From Rhinopomastus cyanomelas (lineage: Eukaryota > Chordata > Aves > Bucerotiformes > Rhinopomastidae): a stretch of 64,000 nucleotides of DNA. The position numbers and the translations under genes are program-made. Shown piece after piece: positions 24,385 to 35,027 of this stretch. The stretch is taken from contig VXBP01001817.1 of assembly GCA_013400115.1 (NCBI GenBank), positions 248,001 to 312,000 of the forward strand. The letters are read 5' to 3'. Numbering within the stretch: position 1 is the stretch's first letter; the number at the start of each line of letters is the position of its first letter. The notes under the pieces are model-generated. The model saw only the letters and a program-made list of their open reading frames with translations, ran no database searches and had not been told where the DNA came from.

Positions 24385-24580
24385 CAGCGTAAAAAAATGG
24401 CTACATGGTCAAGCTCAAAGAGTGGTGGTCAATGGAGTTAAATCCAGCTGGTGGCCAGTCACAACTGGGGTCTCCAGGGCTCAGCACAGGGGCCTATTCT
24501 CTTTAACATTGCAGATGATGCCAAGTTAGGTGGGTGTGTTGATCTGCCTGAGTGTAGAGATGATGCACAGAAGGATCTGG
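24385..24580 (+). mobile_element. CR1 LINE, outer element, 5' part
   Basis: Left part of a sense CR1 split by a younger CR1. It translates as the ORF2 reverse transcriptase region 'KKWLHGQAQRVVVNG', then 'PVTTGV', then 'PILFNIADDAKLGG' and on to 'DDAQKDL'. The catalytic Asp-Asp pair (motif C) is visible, but the roughly 16 residues that normally sit between the 'LFNI' and 'ADD' motifs are deleted. The family protein continues straight into 'DRLDQ', which resumes at 25048, so 24385-24580 and 25048-25831 are one element. Confidence 0.8.
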
Positions 24581-25047
24581 GTGGTGATCAATGGTGCCAG
24601 GTCCAGCTGGAGAGCTGTGACTAGTGGTGTCCCTCAGGGATCGGTGCTGGGACTGGTCTTGTTCAACATCATCAATGACATTGATGAGGGCACAGAGTGT
24701 CTACTCAGCAAGTTTGCCGACGACACCAAGCTAGGAGGTTTGGCTGATACGGCTGANAAAGAGAAGACTTGCTCCCTGTGATAGGACAAGGAGCAATGGG
24801 TGTAAGTTGCAGCAGAGGAGGTTCCGCCTCAACACAAGGGGGAACTTCTTTACTGTGAGGGTCACAGAGCACTGGAACAGACTCCCCAGGGAGGTCGTGG
24901 AGTCTCCTTCTCTGGGGACTTTCAAGGCCCACCTGGATGCGTTCCTCTGTGATCTGTGTTAGATAGTTTTGTCCTGCTGCGGCAGGGGGGTTGGACTCAA
25001 TGATCTCTTGGGTCCCTTCCAACCCCTAACGTCCTATGATCCTATGA
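24581..25047 (+). mobile_element. CR1 LINE nested inside another CR1
   Basis: Sense CR1 inserted into the outer element. The first 176 bp encode reverse transcriptase with motif B 'SGVPQGSVLG' and motif C 'FADDTKLGG'. At 24757 there is an ambiguous base, and the sequence jumps to the far 3' end of ORF2 (GTGATAGGACAAGGAGCAAT, 'NFFTVRVTEHWNR', 'REVVESPSL'), then the 3' UTR and an ATCCTATG octamer tail ending about 25047. Family knowledge says some 0.5-0.6 kb is missing at the ambiguous base. Either this copy has a deletion or the assembly closed a gap with one N. Confidence 0.85.
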
Positions 25048-25831
25048 CAGGCTGGATCAATGCACCAGGGTCAGTGGTGTGAGATTCAACAAGGTGAAGA
25101 GTCAAGTCCTGCACTTGGGTCACAACAACCCCCTGCAGTGCTACAGGCTCAAGGAAGAGCAGCTGGAAAGCTGCCCGCAGAAAAGGACCTGGGGATGTTG
25201 GTAAATAGCTGTCAGAATATGAGCCAGCAGTGTGCCCAGGTGCAAAGAAAGCCAACACCAACCTTCCTTCTATTAGAAATAGCATGGCTAGCAGGACTAG
25301 GGAGGAGATCATGCCCTGGTACTTGGTACTGGTATTGGTGAGGTCACATCTTGAATACCATGTTGAGTTTTTAGCTCCTCACCACGAGGACATTGAGGTC
25401 CTTGAGTGTGTCCAGAGAAGGGCAGCAAAGCTGATGAAAGGTCTAGAGCACAAGTCCTGTGAGGTGCAACTAAGGGAACTGGGATTGTTTAACCTGGAGA
25501 AACAGAGGCTGAGGGGAGACCTTACCAGTCTCTACAGCTACCTGAAAGGAGGCTGTAGTGAGATGGGGATCAGTCTCTTCTTCCAAGTCACAAGCAATAG
25601 AAGAAATGGTTGAAAGTTGCTCAAGGGGAGGTTCAGATTGGATATTAGGAAGAATTTCTTCACCGAAAGGGTTATCAGACATTGGAATAGGCTACTCAGA
25701 GACATGGCAGAGTCCCTATCCCTGGAAGGTGTTTAAAAGACGCAGAGGGACATGACTTAATGGTGACCTGGACTTGATGAACTAAAAGTTCTCTTCCAAC
25801 CAAAATGATTCTGTGATTCTGTGATTTGCAC
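25048..25831 (+). mobile_element. CR1 LINE, outer element, 3' part
   Basis: Continuation of the element begun at 24385. It encodes the ORF2 region after the catalytic site ('RLDQCTRVSGVRFNK', 'QVLHLGHNNP', then with frameshifts 'RSHLEY', 'VQRRAAKLMKGLEHKS', 'LRELGLFNLEKQRLRGDL'), followed by GGATATTAGGAAGAATTTCT, the 3' UTR and a tail of ATTCTGTG units ending near 25831. The frame is broken by at least two frameshifts and a missing stretch after 25600, so it is not functional. Confidence 0.9.
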
Positions 25832-27845
25832 CCCAGATAAAGTCTGTCTGACTCCTGAACTCTGATTTGTGGACTGACTAGCCAAGAAAAATGTATTAGC
25901 TCTCAACAACAAGGTTGTCATACTTGACAGAGAGAGAACCAAGGGCATCAGGAGTGTCTCCTGATCAGGCTTCATTCATGTGGAATTCAGACAGGCAAAA
26001 TGTTGCTGCTGTTGCTCACACTCAGTGAATTAACAGCTTGGAAATTGTGCTTCCTGCATTTCTTCATCTTGTCATCAAGCCTGGGATCAGCGTGAACAGC
26101 GAGCAGGAATGCCTGCGAGTAGTTTATTCTCATACCTATCTATGTTCTACTACAATGCCGTAGCGTCTAATTATTTTTTTGGGAAAAAAATAGAGATATA
26201 TATTGCGACATATATCTCTATAAATAATACCTTTCCATTCTAAAGGATCATCAGGAATACAGCCCAACAGTTTGCTGTAGAGCTACCAACAGCTGGGGAG
26301 GCGGACTGTTACCTCTACCTCACTGTTGCTGCTCTGTGACTTACTGAGAGTACAAAACATATGGGTATCATATATGTCTAGATCCAGTCTTTGTCTACCA
26401 GATCTCATTTCATTGCCCTTTTTCTCCTGCTTTTTTGTGTTCATCTTCCAAGAATTTGATAGAGACTGCTTCGGAGGTTTCTGAGAAGCCAGGAAAGGCA
26501 AGGCAAGGTTTGAGCACCTCTCTGAAACATTTAAAACAGGAGTGGGGAAGACACTAGAGGATCCCTGCAGTCATTTGTTTGTAGCTGTGAAAGCTCAGTT
26601 AAGCCAGTCATCCCTTTGGATTGCTAGAACTGAAAGGAGCAACAAAATTGATCAAAAGGATAAAAAATGAACAATTACTTCTATTAAAACAGAAGTAGGC
26701 ACGGGTTTCTGGAAAAAAACCAAAACCATAATAAGAAAGAATGGCTGAAGGATCCTTCTCATTCACAGGTTCTTATCATGAGTGCATCTTCATACTGACT
26801 GAGTGACTGCGGTAGGATTATCTGTATCGGTTTCTCCACTTTAAGGGCTCACTTTAGACTGGTCTTTAAAGAAGGTTCACATTGGCTCTGTTGTTCTCTG
26901 TTCTGAGGCAATAATACAGCTTATAGTAAGCTGGGCTGAGTTACTTGTGTAATTCGGGTACAAAGTAAGTTTGTCCCAGCAGCCCTTAGGCAGGTATGCC
27001 ACCTGGAGTCCTGGGCTGTCAAAAGCAATCCTTGTTCAGCAAGACATCACATCCTTGTCTGGTTTTGGACACAGTTTTGATACAGGCATAAAGCTGAGCA
27101 GTTCAAAGACAACAACCAAAGAGATGAAGTATCTCCATTTCTTTTTTTGTCAATGCAAAAATGAATGAATAAGTCCAGTGGGGCCTTATTTTACATGCAC
27201 ACGGTTGTAGGAAACATTTCTTGAGTATTTGAAATTCTGTGACACTTACTCGAAAATTGGTGAAGTCATTGATTAGGAAAGCCTGGAACCAAAGGAACAC
27301 AAAAAGAACTGGAAAATCCTCCTGTGATAGGAAACAAAACTGAAGAGGAAAAATTGTAACTCAAGGCAGACAACATTCCATTCCCTCTGAGGATCTGTGA
27401 AGGGAAAAATGAGGACCAGGAACTAAGAGCCTTTAAGCTTCACTGCACACTTACTAGATTATCCTTCTATTGAAATAAGCATCTCTCTGTAGCCACAAAA
27501 CGGCAGTAAAAGGTGAATTCTGACATGCTCAATTAGAAAACATCAAGCGAGCAATTTTAGTTAAATCTAGAGAAAAGGACAACATGCCATCTTTAATGTT
27601 GAACTTTTGTATCTTAGTGCTACACAGCTGCCCTTTGGCTGCATATACCAATTTGAAAGATCCCTTAACAGCTTTCATACTTAGATTTTCAGTATGTAAG
27701 CTAAGAAATTGTACTAATCATTCAAATTTTTAAGATGGCCAAAGGCTCATTAAATAAGTAGTGTATTCCTCATAGCTTCTTTATTGCCAATGGTGAAATT
27801 GTTTTGATGTTGTTGTGAGGGTTTTGCTTATTTTCTCCTGCCAAT
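25832..27845. other. Non-coding stretch, nothing recognised
   Basis: AT-rich unique sequence with frames under 75 codons. It contains the hairpin at 26190-26221. Confidence 0.5.
26190..26221. repeat. 12-bp-arm inverted repeat (hairpin)
   Basis: ATAGAGATATAT (26190-26201) and ATATATCTCTAT (26210-26221) are perfect reverse complements around the 8-nt loop ATTGCGAC, preceded by T-rich and A-rich runs. Confidence 0.85.
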
Positions 27846-27942
27846 ATCATAGAATCATAGAATCATAGAATCATTAGGGATTGGAAGTGACCCCGAAAGA
27901 TCATCTAGTCCAATCCCCCTGCCACAGCAGGATCACTTCACT
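27846..27942 (-). mobile_element. CR1 LINE 3' tail fragment
   Basis: Antisense tail with three octamer units (CATAGAAT on plus), then CATTAGGGATTGGAAGTGAC, GATCATCTAGTCCAATCCCC and CTGCCACAGCAGGATCAC. About 100 bp of a severely 5'-truncated young-looking copy. Confidence 0.92.
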
Positions 27943-28989
27943 GGAGAAGTTATGGAATCAAAATCACTCAGGTTTTTGGATTATTATCCTCCTGGCTCCA
28001 GCACAGTACAACTGTGACCATCTATGAGGCTGAAAATGTAGACATTTAATATATGCATCCTGTTAAAAAATCAACAACTCTCTCTTTAAAAAATCTTCAG
28101 AGATTCAGCACATTCTTACATCAAAGAAAGTATTATTATTTGGAAAACATTCAAGCAGAAAACTATTTAGATAGAAGATAAAACAATGTAATCATTAATG
28201 GGCTTTTTTTGAAGTCACAATATATAACTGGTCTGAATTTTAGTTAATCTTCATGACTTTTTGTTTCTGTGGTTAATCAGTCCTTCATATCAATAATTTG
28301 ATGTGAACTGGATCAGAATCCTTGCATACATAGACTTCCAAATTAGTTACAGCAGGACATTCAAATGAAAACTATTAGACCTACTGACGCTGTCTGTGGA
28401 GCAGAGCACTGAGGTTGCCTTCAAGACCACATTTACTGTCTGTGCAAAAATGCAGCCAAAACCACAGCCCCATAAATAATGAGACAGTGCCTGGTGGAGC
28501 ATGCTAGCTCCTCTGTGCCTGCGAACTAAAGTGAGCCAACACAACACCGGCACATCCAGGCTGGCTGCTGCCTGGCTGCAGGTATCCATGTCACCTCCAT
28601 CAGCAAGATGCTTTTTACAAGAGGTGTGAGCAGAGCTGCTGGGGCAATTCATTGCTGCTGCTTTTCAGTTTATCTGCCACCGCCTTGGGTATTGATCCTG
28701 CCATGGCTTCTACCAAGGGCAGCGGAGGGGTTTCTTTAAAGGCATTTTCACAGAAAAAGAGACATAACAGCCCTCTTTAAAAAAGACATAGGTTGACGAA
28801 ACTTCAGTTCTCGGAAATATACCATACCAGGTATTTCAACAACATAGCTGTAATTACTAAAGGCCACAGGGTAATGAGTAAATAGCAGGACGAGCTTAAA
28901 AAGAGCAAGTGACGTAGCGTTAATCTAATTTCCTTCTGTAAGAAGGTAAATGGCCTCTCCTAATTTGTTCTTAGATGATATAAGCAACT
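27943..28989. other. Non-coding stretch, nothing recognised
   Basis: Unique sequence with a moderately GC-rich patch near 28480-28720. The longest frame (101 codons, minus, 28347-28652) has no motif. Confidence 0.5.
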
Positions 28990-29780
28990 TGGGGATACAT
29001 GGTAAAGTAAATGTAATAACACAGTGGATGGAAAACTGCTTGGGAAACTGTATGTGGAGGATAGTTATTAATGTCGTTGTGTCAAAAGTGATTATTGCAT
29101 TACATGCATTTAGAAAGGTCTTTTTTAACAGTATTTTCACCACTTTCATTAGTGACTTAAATGATGGGGGAAAAATTACTATTTTTTAAAATTATTGAAA
29201 TACCAAGTAGATGAATTATGTTTTGATAAGGGCGAGCATAAAGTAGTACACATTGAACTGTTGGTGAACAAACAGCTAGACAGCCGTAGTGAGCAAAACA
29301 GTTAGGAGATTCAGTAGATCGTAAGCAGAACATAATGAAAGAGGCATTAAAATGTGTAGGAAACACCCTAAAAGTAGACACTGTGCCTGTGCCAGTTAGC
29401 CTGGACAAGAACTCATATGGAGCCTTATGCTCAGGCTTGGGCAGCCCATTTAAAGAAATCCCTGATCCACAGGGAAGCAGCAAAGATGACCAAAAGCCTA
29501 GAAAATCTGACCTCTGAAATTGAAGGGATGAACTTTGTTTAGTCTAGGGAAGACAGAACTGAGAAAAGATGTGAAAGCGGTCCTTAAGCACATGAAGCTG
29601 CTGCGGAAAGGATGGAAACAAATTGTTCTTATTTACTGGAGATCAAGAAAAAATATAGTGTGCTTAAACTGCAGAGTGGGAAATTCAGGACAGGTGCTAT
29701 GGAAGACTTCTCAATACTCAGGGAGTCTTTGACGCTTTTCCTACCTTCTTACTGGCATGAAAAATCTCTCCACAGCAGTT
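28990..29780 (+). mobile_element. Ancient, heavily decayed CR1-type LINE
   Basis: Sense remnant of a CR1-superfamily ORF2. Around 29010-29080 it translates to a diverged 'WMENCLGN..WRIVINVVVSK' (family: W..N/D-G-.-QRVVVNG), and around 29120-29165 to 'FNSIFTTFISDLNDGG' (family 'LFNI-FINDLDEG'). Later come CTTTGTTTAGTCTAGGGAAG ('LFSLEK'-like), AAGCACATGAAG and AAACTGCAGAGTGGGAAATTC. No tail is preserved. Divergence is far greater than in other copies, consistent with an old subfamily. Exact ends are uncertain. Confidence 0.6.
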
Positions 29781-32087
29781 CAGCTTGGGAAATGTTTTGC
29801 GTAAGTGGGAATGAGAAATGCTAGCAGGCAAGGTATGGAGACAAGCTCATATTTTGTGCTAGGTGGAGAGAGCTGGGTCTAGAGGAAAGTTCATGTGGAA
29901 GGATAAGGCATTGTAAACAGATGGGGGTCACTCAGAGGTAGAGGAGAAAAAAGTGGACCTAAAATCAAGAGATTTTGGTAGGGCCTGACCCGCACCATGA
30001 CTCGAAGTAAGAAGTGTAGGTGGCCCACAGCACTTGATAGTTAAGTATCTACCAGAGAAAATCACTGAAATTGTACAAGTAAGTAAAATATCTTGACTTT
30101 TCTAACTTTGTGCCACTACCCATATTGTGCAGTCCAGCTGTGCTATAAGGCTTTTGATAAAAACATCTTCAGACACCCACTGTTTGGTTAGGTGGCTGTC
30201 AACAGTGCCTAACTCTTCTCCTGAGGTTTCTCATGGCAGAGTCTCAGGCATCAAATCACAAAATCACTGAATTATTGAGGCTGGAGAAGAACTCTGTCCA
30301 GCCAAAAATTATTGATTCAGATGGTGCAGCAGTAAACCAGCTCAAGCTGGGTGCCTCCAGAGACAGACCCCTCTCATTTGTTCACCTGTGTCCACATACT
30401 TGATCACGCAACTTACATGCCTTACGTAACCAGGCATAGTGGTTACTGCTTCTTCTGACTGACTGGCTCAGCATTCCTCCCCAACAGGGGTTTCTGTTCA
30501 TCTCCTGCTGTCCTTCAATAAGATTAGTTCAAAAATTCAACCTTGGTTTTGGCTACTTTTGGTGCATTCTCATAATGATTCTGCTTAAAGTTTTAGTTTT
30601 GATTTGTGTAAATTGTGTTAATCCCCAACAATAACATTATAAAGGTCAACTGTGTGATAGAAGAGTGGCAGAAAGATTTTATGCATGAAACTGTGTTTTA
30701 AGAACAAACTGTAGGCTTTTGAAGAAATTATTTCCTTCCTTTCACAGTGCTTAGAGTGTACACACTCGTCTACGTGCGTGTCACCTCGCTGTCCTGAAAG
30801 ATTCATCTTGTGCGTTCTTGAACCTCTTTGGGAACTCTTGCCCTGTGCGTTTGGCTGACAAAACAATTTTCTCCTTCAGGAATCAGTATTTTATGCTGCT
30901 TAGTGATAACCGCAGCTGTCTGAGGCCACATGGTAATTCAGCTTACACAAACTAATTGAATTGGGCCAGCAGAATATTTTGAGGGCATTCATTAGTGGAA
31001 TCATAAACTTAATAAACTTCCTGGGCAATTTTGCTTTCTGCCTAATTATTTATAGTGCACTAGTACCAACATACTATTTCACTTATAACAGAGAACTGAT
31101 ACCCGAGTACTAGACAAAATTACAGTGGAAAGGTACAGCTCTGGCTAAGTACTGCAGTTACATGTTTCACTTAAATCCAGCTAAACTCTCCCTCTCAGAT
31201 GAACATAACCCTTATTTGCACAGCAAGAACAAGTTTCTGTCTCAAAGGGTTTCCAAACCAAATAAATAAGAAGCAAAAAGGAAGGAAGTATGCAAAGAAA
31301 TAAGCACATTTTGTAGCCAGGGCGTTGGAAATATTATCAGGAGTATTTCTAAGTACCAGCTCAGTGACTCAGTGAAGAACGCTGCCTGAAGAAATAAAAG
31401 TTTCATGTACAAATAGTTCTTGAAGGTCTGGCTGTGTCTGTCTTGCTCCTAGTATTTGTCTTTCAAGAGACAACTCACAATAAGGTGAAGACAGCTTAGC
31501 CCTAGAGTTCTAGCCTTCCATTTATTTCGGATGCTTCAATCACTTTGTTATTTGACAGATGAATCCACAGATACCTCATACCTTGATGAAGATCCATCAT
31601 GAAGGTAGTCATTCTTCATCAGAATTATCCCCATGTTTTTCTCTATTTTCCCTTTACATCATGTATTCTGTTTCAGTAACTACATCGTTTCTAGTGACAC
31701 AGAGGATATCTCTCTCCTCATTACAGGACGGTATTCAGTGTCACTGTTTCCCCTGAAGCAGACCTCGTTCATTCCCAGTATTACTTCCTCCTCTTGAATT
31801 CAACGTTTCGGAATATTTTTCCCCAGGGTAAGGTACATGGTGTTTGCAGTTGTTCCCACTCATGATTTAGTTGCAATACCTTTGATCTGTTCACACTGTT
31901 ATTTGTACCCCCTCCCAAACTAGAATAATACTGTGGTCTTTTACTGTGGTCTGCAGTGGGGATTTCTTAATCCTTAGACAGGAAGTATGACTTGATACCT
32001 GATCTCAACAGCATAGCAGGATACTCCTTCTTAACCGACACCTTTGGTTTCTGTCTCTTCCACTTCCTCTTACACAAATTACACAGT
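29781..32087. other. Non-coding stretch, nothing firmly recognised
   Basis: AT-rich unique sequence. A weak antisense CR1-tail-like string (AATCACAAAATCACTGAATT) starts at 30253 but fades within about 60 bp. Confidence 0.45.
30253..30310 (-). mobile_element. Possible CR1 3' tail fragment
   Basis: An AATCACAAAATCACTGAATTATTGAGGCTGG-like order of blocks resembles an antisense CR1 tail plus the start of the 3' UTR (usual GGTTGGAAGAGACC). Several positions differ and the similarity is short. Confidence 0.4.
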
Positions 32088-32275
32088 TTCTTAGGGTTCC
32101 AAGGGGCCTTCAAAGGCCATGAGGTCCAACCCTCCTGCTCAAGTAGGCTACAATTTACTGAAAAGCATAACCACCTAAAAAGCCTAAATCAACTACACAA
32201 AAACGCATCCAGATGGGTCTGAAACATCTCCAGAGAAGGCGACTCCACATCCTCCCTGGGCAACCTCCTTTTCTT
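32088..32275 (-). mobile_element. CR1 LINE 3' end fragment
   Basis: Antisense CR1: GGGTTCCAAGGGGCCTTCAA, GAGGTCCAACCCTCCTGCTC, then CATCCAGATGGGTCTGAAAC, CTCCAGAGAAGGCGACTCCA and CATCCTCCCTGGGCAACCTC. Similarity stops abruptly at a C/T-rich run (32270-32290). Confidence 0.88.
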
Positions 32276-32629
32276 CTTCTCCTTCTTCATACTCCATTTA
32301 AAGGTCACATAAAAGCAGGCATTGCTGTGCATGATAAAACTAATCTCTTCTGCCATGGATTTATATATCTCCATTTACTTTAATGTATGCATTGGTCTAT
32401 CAGTCAGAAGGTGTATATTAACCTTTTCTATTCTCACAGGCCTGAAATGATGGCTTTGTTTCTATTTCTTTGCTGGCATTTAACACCTAAGTCTTTGCTC
32501 AGAGCAGTCATAACTCATTAGAGCCTCATAAGAGTCACCAGTATTTGTGCCTATTACTGAGAGTTTTACCCACAAAATCTGAATGAAGCTTGTCTTCTGT
32601 TTCTGTCAAGCTCTTGTGATACAGATAAA
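32276..32629. other. Short non-coding gap between CR1 fragments
   Basis: A C/T-rich run (CTTTTCTTCTTCTCCTTCTTC) and then unique sequence. Confidence 0.5.
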
Positions 32630-32697
32630 CAGATCATTGATCATTGGAAGGGACCTCTAGGGATCATCAAGTCCAACCCCAATGTAATGCCATGGAA
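32630..32697 (-). mobile_element. CR1 LINE 3' tail fragment
   Basis: Antisense: GATCATTGATCATTGGAAGG, GACCTCTAGGGATCATCAAG and TCCAACCCCAATGTAATGCC. About 68 bp. Confidence 0.8.
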
Positions 32698-32814
32698 AAC
32701 AAAATGTATGTAGGGCTCAAAGTGGTGATTGTGGTGGCCTGAAGAAGAGAACTTGATCCTAAGACACAGAAGTCAGAGGCTGGGATTGGGAGAAAGAACC
32801 ATTAGCTGTGGTGG

Positions 32815-33125
32815 GGGCAGATCAGATTTGCAACTATATAAAGAATCAAGAAGGTTCCCGAGTCCATGAGATTCACTCATGGGTTGTGATGGAAAATGCT
32901 GGGCCATTATTCATCATGTTTGGGAAATCACCGCAGTCTGGTGAAGTTCTCACTAACTGTAAAAGGGGAAACATAACTCCCAGTTTTAAAAAGAGAAAAA
33001 ATGATGACCCAAGGAACTACAAGGTCATGGAGCAGATCTTCTTGGAAGTGGTGTTTAGACACATGGAAAATAAGGAAGTGATCAGTGACAGCCAACACAG
33101 CTTCACTAATTTGTTAAGCGACTAC
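32815..33125 (+). pseudogene. Internal CR1 ORF2 fragment (start of reverse transcriptase)
   Basis: The sense strand encodes the boundary of the CR1 linker and reverse transcriptase: 'FGKSPQSGEVLTNCKRGN', 'ITPSFKKRKNDDPRNY', then 'KVMEQIFLEVVFRHMENK' and 'EVISDSQHSFTNLLSDY'. The family form has 'GNYRPVSLTS-PGK-MEQ', so 10 or so residues are deleted after 'NY' without breaking the frame; a second in-frame loss removes the 'KGKSC' stretch after 'SFT'. No CR1 3' UTR or tail follows, so the piece is an internal fragment, lacking both ends of the parent. It is not functional and belongs to no host gene. Confidence 0.85.
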
Positions 33126-34599
33126 TAATTTATTTGGTAATTGTTGTATATAACTTCATCTCTTGTGATTCCTGTGGTAGCTGGAAAGCAAAAAGTTGAA
33201 TTACGAGACTGGAGTAAGTTATTTGTTATTACTCTGATCAGTCACAATTACTGCTGCTTGTATTAAACAGAAAGATAGGTTTCTGTTTATAGATAAGATT
33301 TGGAGTCAGCTCTGCGCTCAACTAATTAGTAGATCATGTACTCCTGCAAAACTCAGCGATGAGATCACCAGTTGGCCATGCTGACCAGGTCTGGGATGAA
33401 TTAACAAACTAGCAAAAGTGCTAATGAACTGAAACAAGAACAAAGAGGGTTCAGTTGCCACAAGTGAGTGAGTCATGGGCAAAAAGGGCTTGATTAGAGA
33501 AGAAAAATAAACCACATTTAATTCAAGCAACAGCAAAACCCATCACCAAAAACACATAGAGGGAAATCTTGCCTGCTTACAGTTCTTACCTGCCTGGGCC
33601 CAGCTCCTTTCCCTCAGGGACCAGTAACCTGATGGAGTTTCACAGATTTGGAATCAGTTTTACTAACAATGCAAAGGGCAAAAAGCGAAGGCTAGGCTGG
33701 ACCCATGCACACTGGATTCTGTGAGCAAACCTACGCTCCACATGCAGGTGAGTCTAGAGTTCGTGTAAGATGTGACACATTTTCACAGAAGATGAGAATC
33801 TGCCTCAGGCATGAAATGTCCTGTCGGGTTTGGTAAAGTAAGTCCCTCATGAATGCAGATGGGATAGCAGTAAATAAGATAATGAAAATCTATATGCTCT
33901 TCCCTCTGGCAATAAATTCCCATTTTGAAATCAAGCTTTGCGTTTCTTTTAAACAGTCTTTAATCCTGCCACAATGGAAAAGTTGTTCCAAAGTTTGAAA
34001 TACCCTCTGTCCTGTAATTTATGAACTTGAAATATTTTTCCAGCATAATATATTATTTCTAAGCTTGTTTCCTCAGGAGACGAAATGAACTTTAAAGCTA
34101 TAATTGGAAGGTGAATTTAATATCAGTTGCATAAAATATAAAGTTCCAGTCCTGCAAACACATCTGTGTCTAACTTAAAGCTGATGAATATTTCTCCTAA
34201 CTCAGTGGAAGTACTCCCACTAAAGTTAAGTACATCTATTAAGTGGTTGGAGTCCTAGATCTGAAAGTACCACAATAATAATCAGTAAGTAAATATTTGT
34301 ACAGCCTTCCCTTTCTTTGAATGTTTAATTCTCTGAGCATCTTTAGGATTCCTAGCTAAGAAGTCTGTTTTGCGATACTCAACATTTTGGAGCAAACCCA
34401 AAAGCCAGAACTCTACAGACCTTGCCAATTTTGATTTACACAGGCATCAACAATTTCTGGGTGCTCTGGATCTGGTTTGTATCCCTGTAACTTCAGATTA
34501 GCATGTGGTGTCACTAAAGAAAACGCAGTAACTTCAGTTGCAGCACTACAAAGTGTAAATACATTGGCTTTGGTTTGGACCGAAACAGAACAAATAGTT
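33126..34599. other. Non-coding stretch, nothing recognised
   Basis: AT-rich unique sequence between two internal CR1 fragments that lie on opposite strands. Confidence 0.5.
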
Positions 34600-35027
34600 G
34601 CTTATTTGGAAATTCTCAAAGGTAGAATCTCTTAGGTCAGATGTAGCAAAGAAGGTGTTCAGTATCTCTTCTTTCTCTATATCCTCTGTCTCCAGGGCAT
34701 CCACCTCGTTCAGCAGGTGGGCTACATTGCCTCTAGTTTTAGTTTTACTTGCAATGTATTTGAAGAAGCCCTTTTTGTTGCTTTTGTGCAAGGTTTACTT
34801 CCAAGGAGGACTTGGGTTTCCTAGTTGCATCCCCACTTTCTCTCACCAGAGCCTTATAATCACCCCAAGTGGCCATCTCCTCTTTCCATGACCTATAGGC
34901 TTTCTTTTTCTTCTTCAGTTTGCCCAGCAGCTCCCTATTTATCCATGCTGGTCATCTGGCTCCCTTCCTTGACTTCATTCCTGTTGGAATGCTCTTTTCT
35001 TGTGCTTCAACAAAACTGTCTTTGAAT
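34600..35027 (-). pseudogene. Internal CR1 ORF2 fragment (linker between endonuclease and reverse transcriptase)
   Basis: The minus strand encodes the conserved CR1 linker, readable as 'SNKKGFFKYIASKTKTRGNV', then 'LLNEVDALETEDIEKEEI' and 'LNTFFATSDLRDS'. Upstream (34790-35027) the order 'LLGK-KKKKAYRSW' to 'ATWGDYKALV' is visible with frameshifts. The nucleotide sequence aligns block for block with 47.80-48.19 kb, also on the minus strand, so both derive from closely related CR1 copies. Neither the reverse transcriptase nor the 3' UTR follows; the similarity ends near 34600 in unique DNA. Confidence 0.88.
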
